Below are positions 8,221 through 16,150 of a stretch of 64,000 nt of DNA, in pieces. Position numbers and translations under genes: made by a program. The stretch comes from a virus. The notes below the pieces were generated by a model. The model worked only from the letters and a program-made list of their open reading frames with translations, did no database searches and was not told the DNA's origin. The stretch's first letter is position 1, and every line of letters begins with the position of its first letter. The DNA is taken from positions 58,351-122,350 of the IMG/VR virus record IMGVR_UViG_3300027816_000069. One strand, given 5' to 3'.

Positions 8221-8452
8221 TGAATTAAAGAAAGTTCAAGAGATTACAGATCCAAAAATTATAGCAGAAACAATCTGGATGGCAGATAGACCTCGTACTT
8301 GGTGGGAATGGTTTAGTTGGACATTTTATCGAAGGCTTAAATATTTTTATTGTAGTTGTTTTCATTTAAAAAATCATCAAATAATTGCTTTTTATTCAAA
8401 CTATACTCATAGATACAGATGTAATAAATGTGAAAGAGAATTTGATGAATAA
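8207..8452 (+). CDS. small protein with zinc-ribbon-like C-terminus
   Basis: 81 residues. CSC..H near the middle and YRCNKCEREF at the end look like half-knuckles of a small zinc ribbon; the centre is Trp/Tyr-rich (RTWWEWFSWTFYRRLKYF). Start is uncertain (in-frame ATG also at 8156) but 8207 gives only a 14-nt overlap. Confidence 0.6.
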   Translation: MNICNELKKVQEITDPKIIAETIWMADRPRTWWEWFSWTFYRRLKYFYCSCFHLKNHQIIAFYSNYTHRYRCNKCEREFDE

Positions 8453-8732
8453 ACTCACAATCGCTATAGATTATGACGATACATATACTGCTGATCCTCC
8501 ATTTTGGAATAAGGTAATAGAATTAGCAAAAGATCATGGTCACGATATAATTTGTATTACAGCACGAAGAAATATCTTAGAACATCGTCAAGAACTTATG
8601 AAACTTTTACCGGAAGGGATAGCAACTTATTTTTCTTATGATGAACCAAAAGCAGAGTTTATAAAAAGACAAAATATAGTGGTGGATATTTGGATAGATG
8701 ATAGTCCCGGTTGGATTGTAGGAGTCACATAA
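8445..8732 (+). CDS. HAD-superfamily phosphatase-like protein
   Basis: 95 residues. IAIDYDDT carries the HAD nucleophile and acid/base Asp pair (Asp9, Asp11), ICITARRN the second motif, and VVDIWIDDSPG the C-terminal acidic motif. Very short HAD proteins of this type occur in many phages and may act on nucleotides or nucleic-acid 3'/5' phosphates. It directly precedes an RNA ligase, so an end-healing role is conceivable but unproven. Confidence 0.7.
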   Translation: MNKLTIAIDYDDTYTADPPFWNKVIELAKDHGHDIICITARRNILEHRQELMKLLPEGIATYFSYDEPKAEFIKRQNIVVDIWIDDSPGWIVGVT

Positions 8733-8733
8733 A

Positions 8734-9759
8734 ATGAGAAAACTAGCAAGCATACAAACAGTCAAGTATGTTAAACCCATACCAGATGCCGATAGTATAG
8801 AAACTGTGGGCGTTTTGGGCTGGGAAGTTGTAAGCAAGAAGGGTGAATTTCAAACCGGCGATACTTGTTTGTTTATAGAGATTGATAGTTTACTTCCAGA
8901 AATTCCAGAGTTTGAATTTCTTCGCAAGGTTTGTTGGAATGATAATCTAAAAAAGTATAGACTCAAAACAGTAAAATTGCGTAAACAACTATCTCAAGGA
9001 TTAGCATTACCCACAAGTGTCTTTCCTATACTAGCAGGATTAACCGCTGGGGCTGATGTTACTGATCTATTAGGTATTGAGAAATATGAACCCCCAATTC
9101 CTGCACAGATAGTGGGAGATGCAAGAAGTTTTAGTTGGCCTATAAGTAAGACTGATGAAACGCGAGTACAATTAGATGATGAGTATGGATTTATCGAAAG
9201 ATTAACCGGACAACCATACTATATCAGTTTGAAATTAGATGGAACTTCTAGTACATTTTTAATTGATCCTAAAGATGAAACTTTTCATGTTTGTGGAAGA
9301 AATTATAGTTACAAAAGAAATGATACTCATACCTTCTGGAAGATAGCACAAAGATATAATATTGAGCAGAAGTTGAGGTATTTTTGGGATAAGGGCAATA
9401 ATAGAATAGCAATACAAGGCGAAATCGTAGGGCCAGGAATTCAGAAAAATCCTCTTGGACTTAGCGTTCCAGATTTATACATATTTAATGTTATTGATAT
9501 AGCCGATAATACTAGATTTTCTTTAGGTATGTCTATGTTTATTGTTCAAGAACTTGGTCTGAAATTTGTACCAATAGTTGACAAAGGCTCAAGTTTCGCT
9601 TATACTAAGACCGATCTACTAGAGATGGCGAAGGGCAAATATAAAACCCACTTCTCTTCTGCTAAAGACTCTCAGAATCGTGAGGGAATAGTAATTCGTA
9701 GCATTTGCGGAGAGATTAGTTTTAAGGCTATAAATAATGACTTCTTACTGAAAGAGTAA
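8734..9759 (+). CDS. RNA ligase, Rnl-type with N-terminal OB domain
   Basis: 341 residues. Layout matches the DraRnl/DRB0094-like RNA ligases: an N-terminal OB-like domain (1-120) then a nucleotidyltransferase domain. Motif I is SLKLDGTS with Lys167 as the predicted AMP-accepting residue; CGRNY, IQGEIVG, LYIFNVIDI, EGIVIRS and SFKAINNDFLLK are motifs Ia, III, IIIa, IV and V. These enzymes seal 3'-OH/5'-phosphate nicks in RNA, the opposite end chemistry to RtcB, so the phage can repair both break types. Confidence 0.88.
   Translation: MRKLASIQTVKYVKPIPDADSIETVGVLGWEVVSKKGEFQTGDTCLFIEIDSLLPEIPEFEFLRKVCWNDNLKKYRLKTVKLRKQLSQGLALPTSVFPILAGLTAGADVTDLLGIEKYEPPIPAQIVGDARSFSWPISKTDETRVQLDDEYGFIERLTGQPYYISLKLDGTSSTFLIDPKDETFHVCGRNYSYKRNDTHTFWKIAQRYNIEQKLRYFWDKGNNRIAIQGEIVGPGIQKNPLGLSVPDLYIFNVIDIADNTRFSLGMSMFIVQELGLKFVPIVDKGSSFAYTKTDLLEMAKGKYKTHFSSAKDSQNREGIVIRSICGEISFKAINNDFLLKE
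9578..9606 (+). promoter_or_regulatory. possible internal sigma70-like promoter
   Basis: TTGACA, exactly 17 nt, TATACT inside the 3' end of the RNA ligase gene; only one mismatch to consensus. It could serve the membrane-protein genes that follow. It lacks the CGATA motif and may be chance coding sequence. Confidence 0.3.
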
Positions 9760-9760
9760 A

Positions 9761-9973
9761 ATGATTGATTTAAAGTGGTTTCATCCGTTCAATTTCGTAT
9801 TGTATAAAAGACCCAAAATTGATGCTGCTTGGGAACCTAGTGACGACTTATATCAGTGGGGCTTTAGTCTTGACTTGACCACCGAGATTTATTACTATAC
9901 ATACGATTGGGGAGTTGGTTTTAATTTCCGGTTGCTAGGATTTGGATTTGAAATAACAAAGGTGGGAGTATAA
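9761..9973 (+). CDS. conserved small beta-rich phage protein
   Basis: 70 residues; alternating aromatic strands (WGFSLDLTTEIYYYTYDWG, FNFRLLGFGFEI) indicate a small all-beta fold. I recognise the pattern from uncharacterised phage proteins. No signal peptide. Confidence 0.7.
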   Translation: MIDLKWFHPFNFVLYKRPKIDAAWEPSDDLYQWGFSLDLTTEIYYYTYDWGVGFNFRLLGFGFEITKVGV

Positions 9974-9974
9974 G

Positions 9975-10292
9975 ATGAAAACCTGTCATGGTCCTCAGCC
10001 TGTTTTTCTTATATTCTTAATGATATTAGGAGTATCAGTAGCAGTCCCATTACTATCCATACAATTTGATAGTATAGATCCTCAAAAAATATATGTTGTT
10101 ATTGATGTTACCGACAGTAACGGAAAAACTTATAGAAACTTAACAAGATCGGGTGTGGGTAATTTTATAGACTATCATCGAAACTCTTATAAATTCCATG
10201 GAAATTTTACAGAAATAACAAGAAAAGTTTCTGGAGAACAATTTTTAAAAGAAGTTCAACAGCCAGAAAAGTCTGACAATTTAGAAAGATAA
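9975..10292 (+). CDS. membrane-anchored hypothetical protein
   Basis: 105 residues; one N-terminal membrane helix (about 9-30, FLIFLMILGVSVAVPLLSI) and a beta-rich domain with IDVTDSNGKTYRNL, likely outside the cytoplasm. No lipobox. Function unknown. Confidence 0.65.
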   Translation: MKTCHGPQPVFLIFLMILGVSVAVPLLSIQFDSIDPQKIYVVIDVTDSNGKTYRNLTRSGVGNFIDYHRNSYKFHGNFTEITRKVSGEQFLKEVQQPEKSDNLER

Positions 10293-10295
10293 AAA

Positions 10296-10589
10296 ATGAA
10301 TATACTAATTAGCGTACTAGGAATAGTGAATATCTTATTAGGAGTGGCCAGCATACCCCCATGTTTAATGGCCGGATTAATGGTTTTTGATGCTCCTGGC
10401 TCAACAGAAAGCATAACACATCATATAGTATCTTTTTTGTTCTTGACTTTCCCGCTAATTTGTTTAATTTGTGGAATAACAGTTTTGTGGAGTAGTAATT
10501 GGTGGTCAATTTATCTAGCCTTATTTCCTATAAGTGAGGCATCTTTAGTTATATTTATATTTTGGGTATTTTCAGGTACTTCAATATGA
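10296..10589 (+). CDS. multi-pass membrane protein
   Basis: 97 residues, three predicted membrane helices with almost no extramembrane part. No holin family is recognised, though the size would fit one. Third membrane-associated product in a row after the RNA ligase. Confidence 0.65.
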   Translation: MNILISVLGIVNILLGVASIPPCLMAGLMVFDAPGSTESITHHIVSFLFLTFPLICLICGITVLWSSNWWSIYLALFPISEASLVIFIFWVFSGTSI

Positions 10590-10741
10590 AACTAACCAAT
10601 CAAGATTTAGATATACTAAGAGAATTACTAGAGGATAAACTCAAGAAAATAAATAACGGGCCAGAAGGAATTGAAATTCATCAGCGACCAGAAGTTTATA
10701 TTAACATCATCAAGAAGATAGATGGTCTATATTTCTCATGA
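10586..10741 (+). CDS. hypothetical small protein
   Basis: 51 residues (MKLTNQDLDILRELLEDK..., charged helix then IEIHQRPEVYINIIKKI). Both ends overlap neighbours by ATGA, which is why it is called despite its size. Confidence 0.6.
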   Translation: MKLTNQDLDILRELLEDKLKKINNGPEGIEIHQRPEVYINIIKKIDGLYFS

Positions 10742-11313
10742 TATATTTTAGTGCGGATCAGCATTTGGGGCATGGACGAATTATACAATATTGTAATCGT
10801 CCATTTAATGATGTTCACGAAATGAACAAGACTATTCTTGACAATATAAACGAAGTTGTCAAGAGTGATGATACTCTATATATACTGGGGGATTTTTGTT
10901 TTAAAGGCAAAAAGTCATTAGATTACAGATTACGAATAAATTGTCTAGATGTTCACTTAATATTAGGTAATCATGATCGAAGAAAAGATTTTTATCCAGA
11001 CGAACAGACTGTGGATATGCAGGGATTTACTTCAGTACAAGAAGTAAAAGAGATAACATATTGTAATCAAAGAATATATCTTAGCCATTATGCCCATAGA
11101 ACTTGGCCCGCTAGTCATAAAGGATCGTGGATGCTTTATGGACATACCCACTCTAAATTAGATCATGAGGATAGAACATCCAACAAATTAACTCTTGATA
11201 TTGGTGTGGATAATTGTGCTAATTATGGCAAACCCTTTGGTCAACCGTTTAGTTTTAAGGAAATACAACAACTATTTAATCAGAAAATGAGGATGTTAAA
11301 TGAGCGACTATGA
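10738..11313 (+). CDS. metallophosphoesterase
   Basis: 191 residues. The calcineurin-like metal motifs are complete: ADQHLGH (Asp7, His9), GDFCF (Asp52), GNHD (78-80), SHYAH and GHTHS. These bind two metal ions and hydrolyse phosphomono- or diesters. Length fits the compact phage/bacterial branch. It may trim RNA ends or cyclic phosphates alongside the two RNA ligases, but the substrate cannot be read from sequence. Confidence 0.85.
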   Translation: MIYFSADQHLGHGRIIQYCNRPFNDVHEMNKTILDNINEVVKSDDTLYILGDFCFKGKKSLDYRLRINCLDVHLILGNHDRRKDFYPDEQTVDMQGFTSVQEVKEITYCNQRIYLSHYAHRTWPASHKGSWMLYGHTHSKLDHEDRTSNKLTLDIGVDNCANYGKPFGQPFSFKEIQQLFNQKMRMLNERL

Positions 11314-11638
11314 CTATTTAAGTAGAGCTGAATTAATTGAAAAAATTATCACATTAAAACAAATTATTAGTGTTAAAAATAAAGAACAAGAAGAATATGA
11401 AAAATGCGTAGCCAGAGTAAATCCTCCAATACAAAAGAAAGTTGAAGAGCAAGATATTAAATTAAGCGATGCGTTTAAGTCTGATCTTAATAGTTTCCAG
11501 AGGATCAAAGAGTTAGAACGAACTATTGAAAAACAAAATGCAATTATCTCTATGGCTGCTGGTTATATTTCTGCTTCTAAAAGATTTAGTAGTAGTCATC
11601 CTATGGATGTTATGAAATGGTTAATGGGAGGTATGTAA
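11300..11638 (+). CDS. coiled-coil hypothetical protein
   Basis: 112 residues. Charged heptad-like stretches (about 8-40 and 68-85) separated by PPIQKK; ends PMDVMKWLMGGM. Likely a dimeric structural or adaptor protein. Overlaps both neighbours. Confidence 0.65.
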   Translation: MSDYDYLSRAELIEKIITLKQIISVKNKEQEEYEKCVARVNPPIQKKVEEQDIKLSDAFKSDLNSFQRIKELERTIEKQNAIISMAAGYISASKRFSSSHPMDVMKWLMGGM

Positions 11639-11850
11639 TGAAATATATTTATTCACTAATACTATTACTTGTTCCTCTTGGTCAACACTATACTTTAGAA
11701 CCAAATACTCCAGTATGGTTTTGCATACCGGATGAACTTGGTTGGACAAGAGGAAATGTGGTACATCTATGGGGCTATTATCCTATGGTGAGTAGCGATA
11801 AGGGATTAAAAGATTTTAAAGATATTAACTGGGAGATAGGATATGAGTAA
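11638..11850 (+). CDS. small secreted protein
   Basis: 70 residues with a signal-peptide-like start (MKYIYSLILLLVPLG) and a Trp-rich mature part. ATG at 11638 follows GGGAGG; an upstream in-frame ATG at 11617 would break the signal peptide. Function unknown. Confidence 0.6.
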   Translation: MKYIYSLILLLVPLGQHYTLEPNTPVWFCIPDELGWTRGNVVHLWGYYPMVSSDKGLKDFKDINWEIGYE

Positions 11851-12097
11851 ATATAAGATCTGTAAATTCGTTAATGGCAATAACAAAGAATGGTATCAGA
11901 TACAAAAAAAAGGATGGTTGTTTTGGAGTTATTTATGTACATATGAATGGTTTAGGAATGTAGAAGTACCTCCTTTAAGAAAAATATTAACATTTGAATC
12001 CATAGAAAAAGCATCAGAACACATTGAAATGATTAAGAACATTAAAAGAAGTAATATCATTAAGAAAGTAGAGTGTATTGATTATGAACCTAAATGA
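11843..12097 (+). CDS. hypothetical phage protein
   Basis: 84 residues, basic and aromatic (EWYQIQKKGWLFWSYL), with a C-terminal helix-strand pair (SIEKASEHIEMI, IIKKVECIDYEP). The style matches small phage proteins; no known role. Confidence 0.65.
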   Translation: MSKYKICKFVNGNNKEWYQIQKKGWLFWSYLCTYEWFRNVEVPPLRKILTFESIEKASEHIEMIKNIKRSNIIKKVECIDYEPK

Positions 12098-12620
12098 TAA
12101 ATTATACTATTGGGTAGCAATATTTGCATCTATTGGTTCAGTCTTGTGTTGGTTTGTTTTAAACCCTATTCATAAAGCAAATCTACAAAAAATAAACAAA
12201 CCTCCACTATTAACCTGTATCTATTGCAAAGGTACTGGAGAAAGAATTGAAGATGTAAATAAACTCATGTTTATGGCAAAGATACAACTTTATTTTAATA
12301 AACATATGGTGGTTGACAAATGCGAAAAGTGTGTTAAACTACCCAACGGTGAATATGATTATTGCGACGAAGTAAAAGAAAAATATGATAGTTTTTTCAA
12401 AGACTACGAAAAAGAAGGATCAAAATTTGAGAAAACAATGTGCGGAAAATGTATGGGGGCTGGTCAATTTCAAATATTAAGTAAAAACCCCAAAACAAAT
12501 AAATGGTACACTCAAGAAGATTATGAAGAAGATGAACGAGCAAAAATTAGGGTATTACAAGAACGCAATAACAAACAATTAACTAAGGAGAAAAAACATG
12601 ACAACAACAAAGATGAATAA
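12084..12620 (+). CDS. membrane-anchored zinc-knuckle protein
   Basis: 178 residues. One N-terminal membrane helix (about 8-26) followed by DnaJ-like Cys motifs: CIYCKGTGE, CEKC and CGKCMGAGQF, which probably bind zinc on the cytoplasmic side. The C-terminal third is highly charged (EDYEEDERAKIRVLQERNNK). The CxxCxGxG-type knuckles suggest a protein-handling or docking role; otherwise unknown. Confidence 0.65.
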   Translation: MNLNDKLYYWVAIFASIGSVLCWFVLNPIHKANLQKINKPPLLTCIYCKGTGERIEDVNKLMFMAKIQLYFNKHMVVDKCEKCVKLPNGEYDYCDEVKEKYDSFFKDYEKEGSKFEKTMCGKCMGAGQFQILSKNPKTNKWYTQEDYEEDERAKIRVLQERNNKQLTKEKKHDNNKDE

Positions 12621-12783
12621 TCTAACAAAAGAACAAAAGTTTGTAATCTTCTGGCTTTATAATAGAGTGGCCCAACAGATTCCATCCAACCCTATTGATT
12701 TTGGAGACAATGATATTATTGTTAATGGAATTAATGTAACGGAAATGGTTAGAGACTTACTACAGGATAGATTGTTTGTATGA
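12598..12783 (+). CDS. hypothetical small protein
   Basis: 61 residues. Helical head (LTKEQKFVIFWLYNRVAQQI) and tail (INVTEMVRDLLQDRLFV). AAGGAG precedes the ATG. Not recognised. Confidence 0.65.
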   Translation: MTTTKMNNLTKEQKFVIFWLYNRVAQQIPSNPIDFGDNDIIVNGINVTEMVRDLLQDRLFV

Positions 12784-13094
12784 ATCAAATGAATAACTTT
12801 GTAGAGCATATAAAAAATCTTAAATCTTTCTTATTAAAGCAAGAAGATCGTGAAAGACAAACAGGAAGATCAACTAGAATTATAAATCAAGCAAAACATC
12901 AAAGATCGACCGTAGTGTGTGCTAACTATAGACAAAAATTGGAATTTGAACATTTGGGGATTGAGACTATAACTCTAGAACAATACCACAAAGAAAAATG
13001 CGGATCATCAAAAACTTATTTATTTGATCACCTTACGATCTACTACATAATGGATAAGCACTATTCTCAACTGATTGAGGAATACGGAAATTAA
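12780..13094 (+). CDS. hypothetical protein with phage GRSTR motif
   Basis: 104 residues. RQTGRSTRIINQA followed by VVCANYRQ resembles a shortened P-loop-like strand-turn-helix seen in small uncharacterised phage proteins; a full Walker A and Walker B are absent. Overlaps the upstream stop. Confidence 0.65.
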   Translation: MNQMNNFVEHIKNLKSFLLKQEDRERQTGRSTRIINQAKHQRSTVVCANYRQKLEFEHLGIETITLEQYHKEKCGSSKTYLFDHLTIYYIMDKHYSQLIEEYGN

Positions 13095-13106
13095 AAGATA
13101 AAAACC

Positions 13107-13264
13107 GTGAATGTAAAATTACAGGAGTTTAAGTTTATTCTTATGTTCTTGGTCCTTCTCGACAGCATTATTTTGACAGTCTTGACAAAGAACTAGACGC
13201 TGTGGTACAATGGCACAAGGACGAAATGAATACACACTACAATGAATATGGAGAGCCAGTATGA
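13107..13264 (+). pseudogene. small gene interrupted by an apparent frameshift
   Basis: One frame reads VNVKLQEFK from a GTG at 13107; after about 13133 a convincing protein continues in the -1 frame (VYSYVLGPSRQHYFDSLDKE, then an acidic stretch to EYGEPV) and its TGA overlaps the next ATG, the usual junction here. The second part has no start codon of its own. Either a one-base error or mutation, or ribosomal slippage; no canonical slippery heptamer is present. Confidence 0.5.
13182..13211 (+). promoter_or_regulatory. possible promoter
   Basis: TTGACA, 18 nt, TACAAT with TGG just before the -10, upstream of the gene at 13261. It lies inside the frameshifted coding sequence, so may be fortuitous; if real it shows that segment is now regulatory. 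Confidence 0.35.
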
Positions 13265-13491
13265 AAGACCGATTTGATCTTGAAACTGAAATAACTTTTC
13301 TATATAACTTTTCTACTAATCTTAGAACTATTAGTGAAGGAGTTCTTGAGCATAATTTAAGTCACGATGAAATTGTTAATGCTCTTGAAGGAGTAGCAGT
13401 TATGCTAGATTTGCAAGTTAATAAATTAAGTGATACTATGGCTCAGTGTTTTAAACTGGATCAATATTATGAGGGTAAGAATGAATTCTAA
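13261..13491 (+). CDS. hypothetical helical protein
   Basis: 76 residues, predicted all-helical (HDEIVNALEGVAVMLDLQVN). GGAG precedes the ATG. Not recognised. Confidence 0.65.
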   Translation: MKDRFDLETEITFLYNFSTNLRTISEGVLEHNLSHDEIVNALEGVAVMLDLQVNKLSDTMAQCFKLDQYYEGKNEF

Positions 13492-13693
13492 ACTACAAAG
13501 TGATATTGAAAATTTTATTCATAGTGTTGGACAATATATTTTAATGGAGTATGAAAACTTTTACTCTCTATTTCAGCAGTCAGATATGTTCGATTTTATC
13601 GGTAGTTATTATTTGGGTGGTAGTAATGTGCCAGATACAGCAAGGTGTGTTATTGAACTAATCCTTATGAATCATAGAGCAAACAATGATTAA
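13481..13693 (+). CDS. hypothetical protein
   Basis: 70 residues; starts MNSKLQ behind GAGGGT. Mostly helical. Longer in-frame starts would sit deep in the upstream gene without a ribosome-binding site. Not recognised. Confidence 0.6.
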   Translation: MNSKLQSDIENFIHSVGQYILMEYENFYSLFQQSDMFDFIGSYYLGGSNVPDTARCVIELILMNHRANND

Positions 13694-14102
13694 GCACTTT
13701 CCAATTACAAATACAGACAAAGTTATTGAGCATTATTCACAACGGGATGGTGTTCCTATTAGTTATGTGTGTACCACAGACTTAAAGTGGCATGATTCTC
13801 CAGAAGATATTTTTTATAGAGCAACTCCCCATCCACAATTTGGTAATAAATATTTTGCCCTAAGAGCAACTGATGATGGTTTTTATATATCTAATGCTGA
13901 TAAGGTTGAGGATTTTACTTTTGGGTGTGTGAAAGATGATGATGGTAATCTACAGTATAGTCGATCTAGGCATGAATATAAAGCATTTAATAACGGCCAT
14001 ATGATTGATGGTGGCAGACACTATATTAGACATAGTGGTGATATTGACGTTTATGTTGTGCGTAATGGTCAAATGGTAAAAGAGAGTAGTAATGGAACCT
14101 AA
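13686..14102 (+). CDS. hypothetical phage protein
   Basis: 138 residues; beta-rich, with HPQFGNKYFALR and GDIDVYVVRNGQMV. Recognisable as a type of uncharacterised phage protein, with no catalytic motif. Overlaps neighbours by 8-11 nt. Confidence 0.7.
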   Translation: MIKHFPITNTDKVIEHYSQRDGVPISYVCTTDLKWHDSPEDIFYRATPHPQFGNKYFALRATDDGFYISNADKVEDFTFGCVKDDDGNLQYSRSRHEYKAFNNGHMIDGGRHYIRHSGDIDVYVVRNGQMVKESSNGT

Positions 14103-14433
14103 TCTAGAATATGATTTGCTAAAAACCGATTGGATTGTACAGAAGTGTAGGGGTAGTACAGTTTACAGTCAAAATTTATACGCCGCACTATGCAATAACG
14201 ATTTTTACTATGGCGATGATGGGTGGGGTTGTTCGTGGAGAATGAGCGGTGGAATAGTAGCAGATATACGAGATTGTGGGGAAACTTATATTGATTGGTA
14301 TTGTTCTGGTATGAGTAATAAGGATGGTTTTGTGGGCGAAAGTTTTATAACAGATGAAATTAGACTAGATTTACTCAAAATTGGTTGGACTATTAAAGAG
14401 GAAAAAAATGCCCAAAGTAACGATAACCTTTGA
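14092..14433 (+). CDS. hypothetical phage protein, Trp/Gly-rich
   Basis: 113 residues. FYYGDDGWGCSWRMSGGIVA and YIDWYCSG give it a small beta fold typical of uncharacterised phage proteins. Function unknown. Confidence 0.7.
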   Translation: MEPNLEYDLLKTDWIVQKCRGSTVYSQNLYAALCNNDFYYGDDGWGCSWRMSGGIVADIRDCGETYIDWYCSGMSNKDGFVGESFITDEIRLDLLKIGWTIKEEKNAQSNDNL

Positions 14434-14629
14434 TTTACCAGAAGAACAGTCTGAATTTGATTGTGCTATTAATGCTGGTAAGTTTAAAAATGCAGTATGG
14501 AATTTTGAACAACAACTACGATCTTTTTATAAATATCATCACGATTTTAAAACCGCCCACGATGCTGTTCAAGGAATTAGAGCCTGTTTTTATCAGTGTT
14601 TGAAGGAACACAATGTATCAACAGACTGA
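14408..14629 (+). CDS. conserved small phage protein
   Basis: 73 residues. VTITFDLPEEQSEFDCAINA then WNFEQQLRSFYKY is a pattern found in many uncharacterised phage proteins. ATG behind GAGGAA chosen over an upstream in-frame ATG at 14381. Confidence 0.7.
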   Translation: MPKVTITFDLPEEQSEFDCAINAGKFKNAVWNFEQQLRSFYKYHHDFKTAHDAVQGIRACFYQCLKEHNVSTD

Positions 14630-14645
14630 AGTGGTATGATATAGA

Positions 14646-14849
14646 ATGAAATTTCTAGAATTTCTAAATCTAGTTGATAGAACATACCATCTATTTAATT
14701 GGAGGTATGGACAAAGTTTAATGAATGTGCTATACTCAGTTAGTCCCAGTAAGTACGACAATTTGGTTGCTGCTGGTGAAGATTGCTACTATGATGATAG
14801 TAAGGTTCACCAAGTTATATCTAAGTTAGAAAACGAATGGAAAAATTAG
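14646..14849 (+). CDS. conserved small phage protein (paralogue of 7511)
   Basis: 67 residues. FLEFL, WRYGQSLMNVLYSV, DCYYDDS and ISKLENEW align with the gene at 7511 but without that protein's insert before WRYGQ. The retained WRYGQ and LExEW blocks mark the conserved core. Confidence 0.75.
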   Translation: MKFLEFLNLVDRTYHLFNWRYGQSLMNVLYSVSPSKYDNLVAAGEDCYYDDSKVHQVISKLENEWKN

Positions 14850-15346
14850 GATTAAAATTTGTTGCAGACTATATCTCTGTTGAAGAAGAAATTCAACTTA
14901 TTACTGATATAGAGAATTTTCGTAAAACTAATCCTAAATTGGTAGCAAATTATGGAGATAATAATTATGATAGTATTTACTTTGGAGACAGATATAAAAA
15001 GCCCATTGATGATGCTTTTGAGTCACTAAAAAATGTTTATACTAGATTAATTAAGGATAATTATATACAAGATGTTCCATTTGGGATTGCTATCAATAAA
15101 TATAAAAAGGGACAAAAAATAGCAGCACACATAGATAAACCCATTAGTGGGCCTATTGTTACGATTCTTAGTTTAGGATCAGTATCAACAATGGTTTTTA
15201 AAAAATCTAATCACTCTGCTGTTGATATAGAATTATTTCCACGCAGTATCATAAGAATGATGGGTGATATTAGAGATAATTGGACTCATGAAATTTTACC
15301 AGTAATAGATACTAGATATTCAGTAGTATTTCGGTCACTTAACTAA
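14837..15346 (+). CDS. AlkB-like 2-oxoglutarate/Fe(II) dioxygenase
   Basis: 169 residues. The double-stranded beta-helix core carries the iron facial triad HID (His98, Asp100) and His151 (NWTHEI), with Arg160 and Arg166 in RYSVVFR for 2-oxoglutarate and AlkB-type substrate binding. INKYKKGQKIAAHIDKP matches the AlkB N-x-Y...H-x-D block. AlkB enzymes remove methyl groups from DNA or RNA bases; a phage copy could repair alkylation or reverse host methyl marks. Slightly shorter than cellular AlkB, as usual in phages. Confidence 0.8.
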   Translation: MEKLGLKFVADYISVEEEIQLITDIENFRKTNPKLVANYGDNNYDSIYFGDRYKKPIDDAFESLKNVYTRLIKDNYIQDVPFGIAINKYKKGQKIAAHIDKPISGPIVTILSLGSVSTMVFKKSNHSAVDIELFPRSIIRMMGDIRDNWTHEILPVIDTRYSVVFRSLN

Positions 15347-15353
15347 TATAGTC

Positions 15354-15974
15354 ATGCTAATAGTCAAAAAACAACCCTATAATAGTGTTTGGGTGAGCGC
15401 ATCAACACAAGATGAACTAGGATTAACTTTCATGCGTTTTCAAGAACACTATGAAAGTGCTAATCCTAGATTTCGTAATAATATTTTTACACTAGGAGAA
15501 TTAAGACACTGGTATTCTGAAACATATGGCTCAAATAGTTATCATGCTCATTGGATAGGGTTCAATTTTCCCAGTAAAGTATTGGTTCCCTTTAAAGATG
15601 GATTATTTGACCCGTTAACAACTGAAGAAAATAATCTTATACAACTATTAGGCTATCGTAAAGATCATTTCTATATTATAGGCGCTCAAACCAACGAGAT
15701 ACTGCGTCATGAATTAAGTCATGCACTATACGCCTCTAATGCTAAATATAAACTAGAAATAGACTCTTTTATTTCCAAACACAAAAATAAACTTAAAAAG
15801 TCTTTATCTTATATCTTAGATAAAGGATATTGTAAAGAGGTTCTAAACGATGAACTTCAAGCATACATAACAGATAATGACGACAATGAACTGATTAATA
15901 TTACTTGTCCAACAGTAATTGCTGGTATCAACAAGATTTTTCAAAAGTATAACACAGCAGGAATAAAGAAATGA
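15354..15974 (+). CDS. putative zinc metallopeptidase-like protein
   Basis: 206 residues. RHELSHALY contains HExxH (His119, Glu120, His123) and the downstream NDELQAY supplies a plausible third ligand (Glu167), a gluzincin-like layout. No signal peptide, so it would act in the cytoplasm. I recognise the RHELSHALY...NDExQAY pattern from uncharacterised bacterial and phage proteins; substrate unknown. Confidence 0.65.
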   Translation: MLIVKKQPYNSVWVSASTQDELGLTFMRFQEHYESANPRFRNNIFTLGELRHWYSETYGSNSYHAHWIGFNFPSKVLVPFKDGLFDPLTTEENNLIQLLGYRKDHFYIIGAQTNEILRHELSHALYASNAKYKLEIDSFISKHKNKLKKSLSYILDKGYCKEVLNDELQAYITDNDDNELINITCPTVIAGINKIFQKYNTAGIKK

Positions 15975-16150
15975 AAGAAGAATTATCTGATGAGGAAAAG
16001 TTTTATTACGAATGGGTCAAAAATAATCTAGAGTATATTAATCAGCATAAAAACTCTATTGAGGTTATGAAAAAATTGTATATGATTGGTTTTTCAGACG
16101 GTTTTACCTATCAAAGAAAACTCCGAGCAGAAGAAGAATTACAAAAATGA
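15971..16150 (+). CDS. hypothetical small charged protein
   Basis: 59 residues, helical, ending in RAEEELQK. Coupled by ATGA at its 3' end and starting immediately at the previous stop. Not recognised. Confidence 0.6.
   Translation: MKEELSDEEKFYYEWVKNNLEYINQHKNSIEVMKKLYMIGFSDGFTYQRKLRAEEELQK

Noticed and set aside
12313-12340. TTGACA-N16-TAAACT inside the gene at 12084
   Set aside because: Weak -10 and more than 250 nt before the next start; likely chance.
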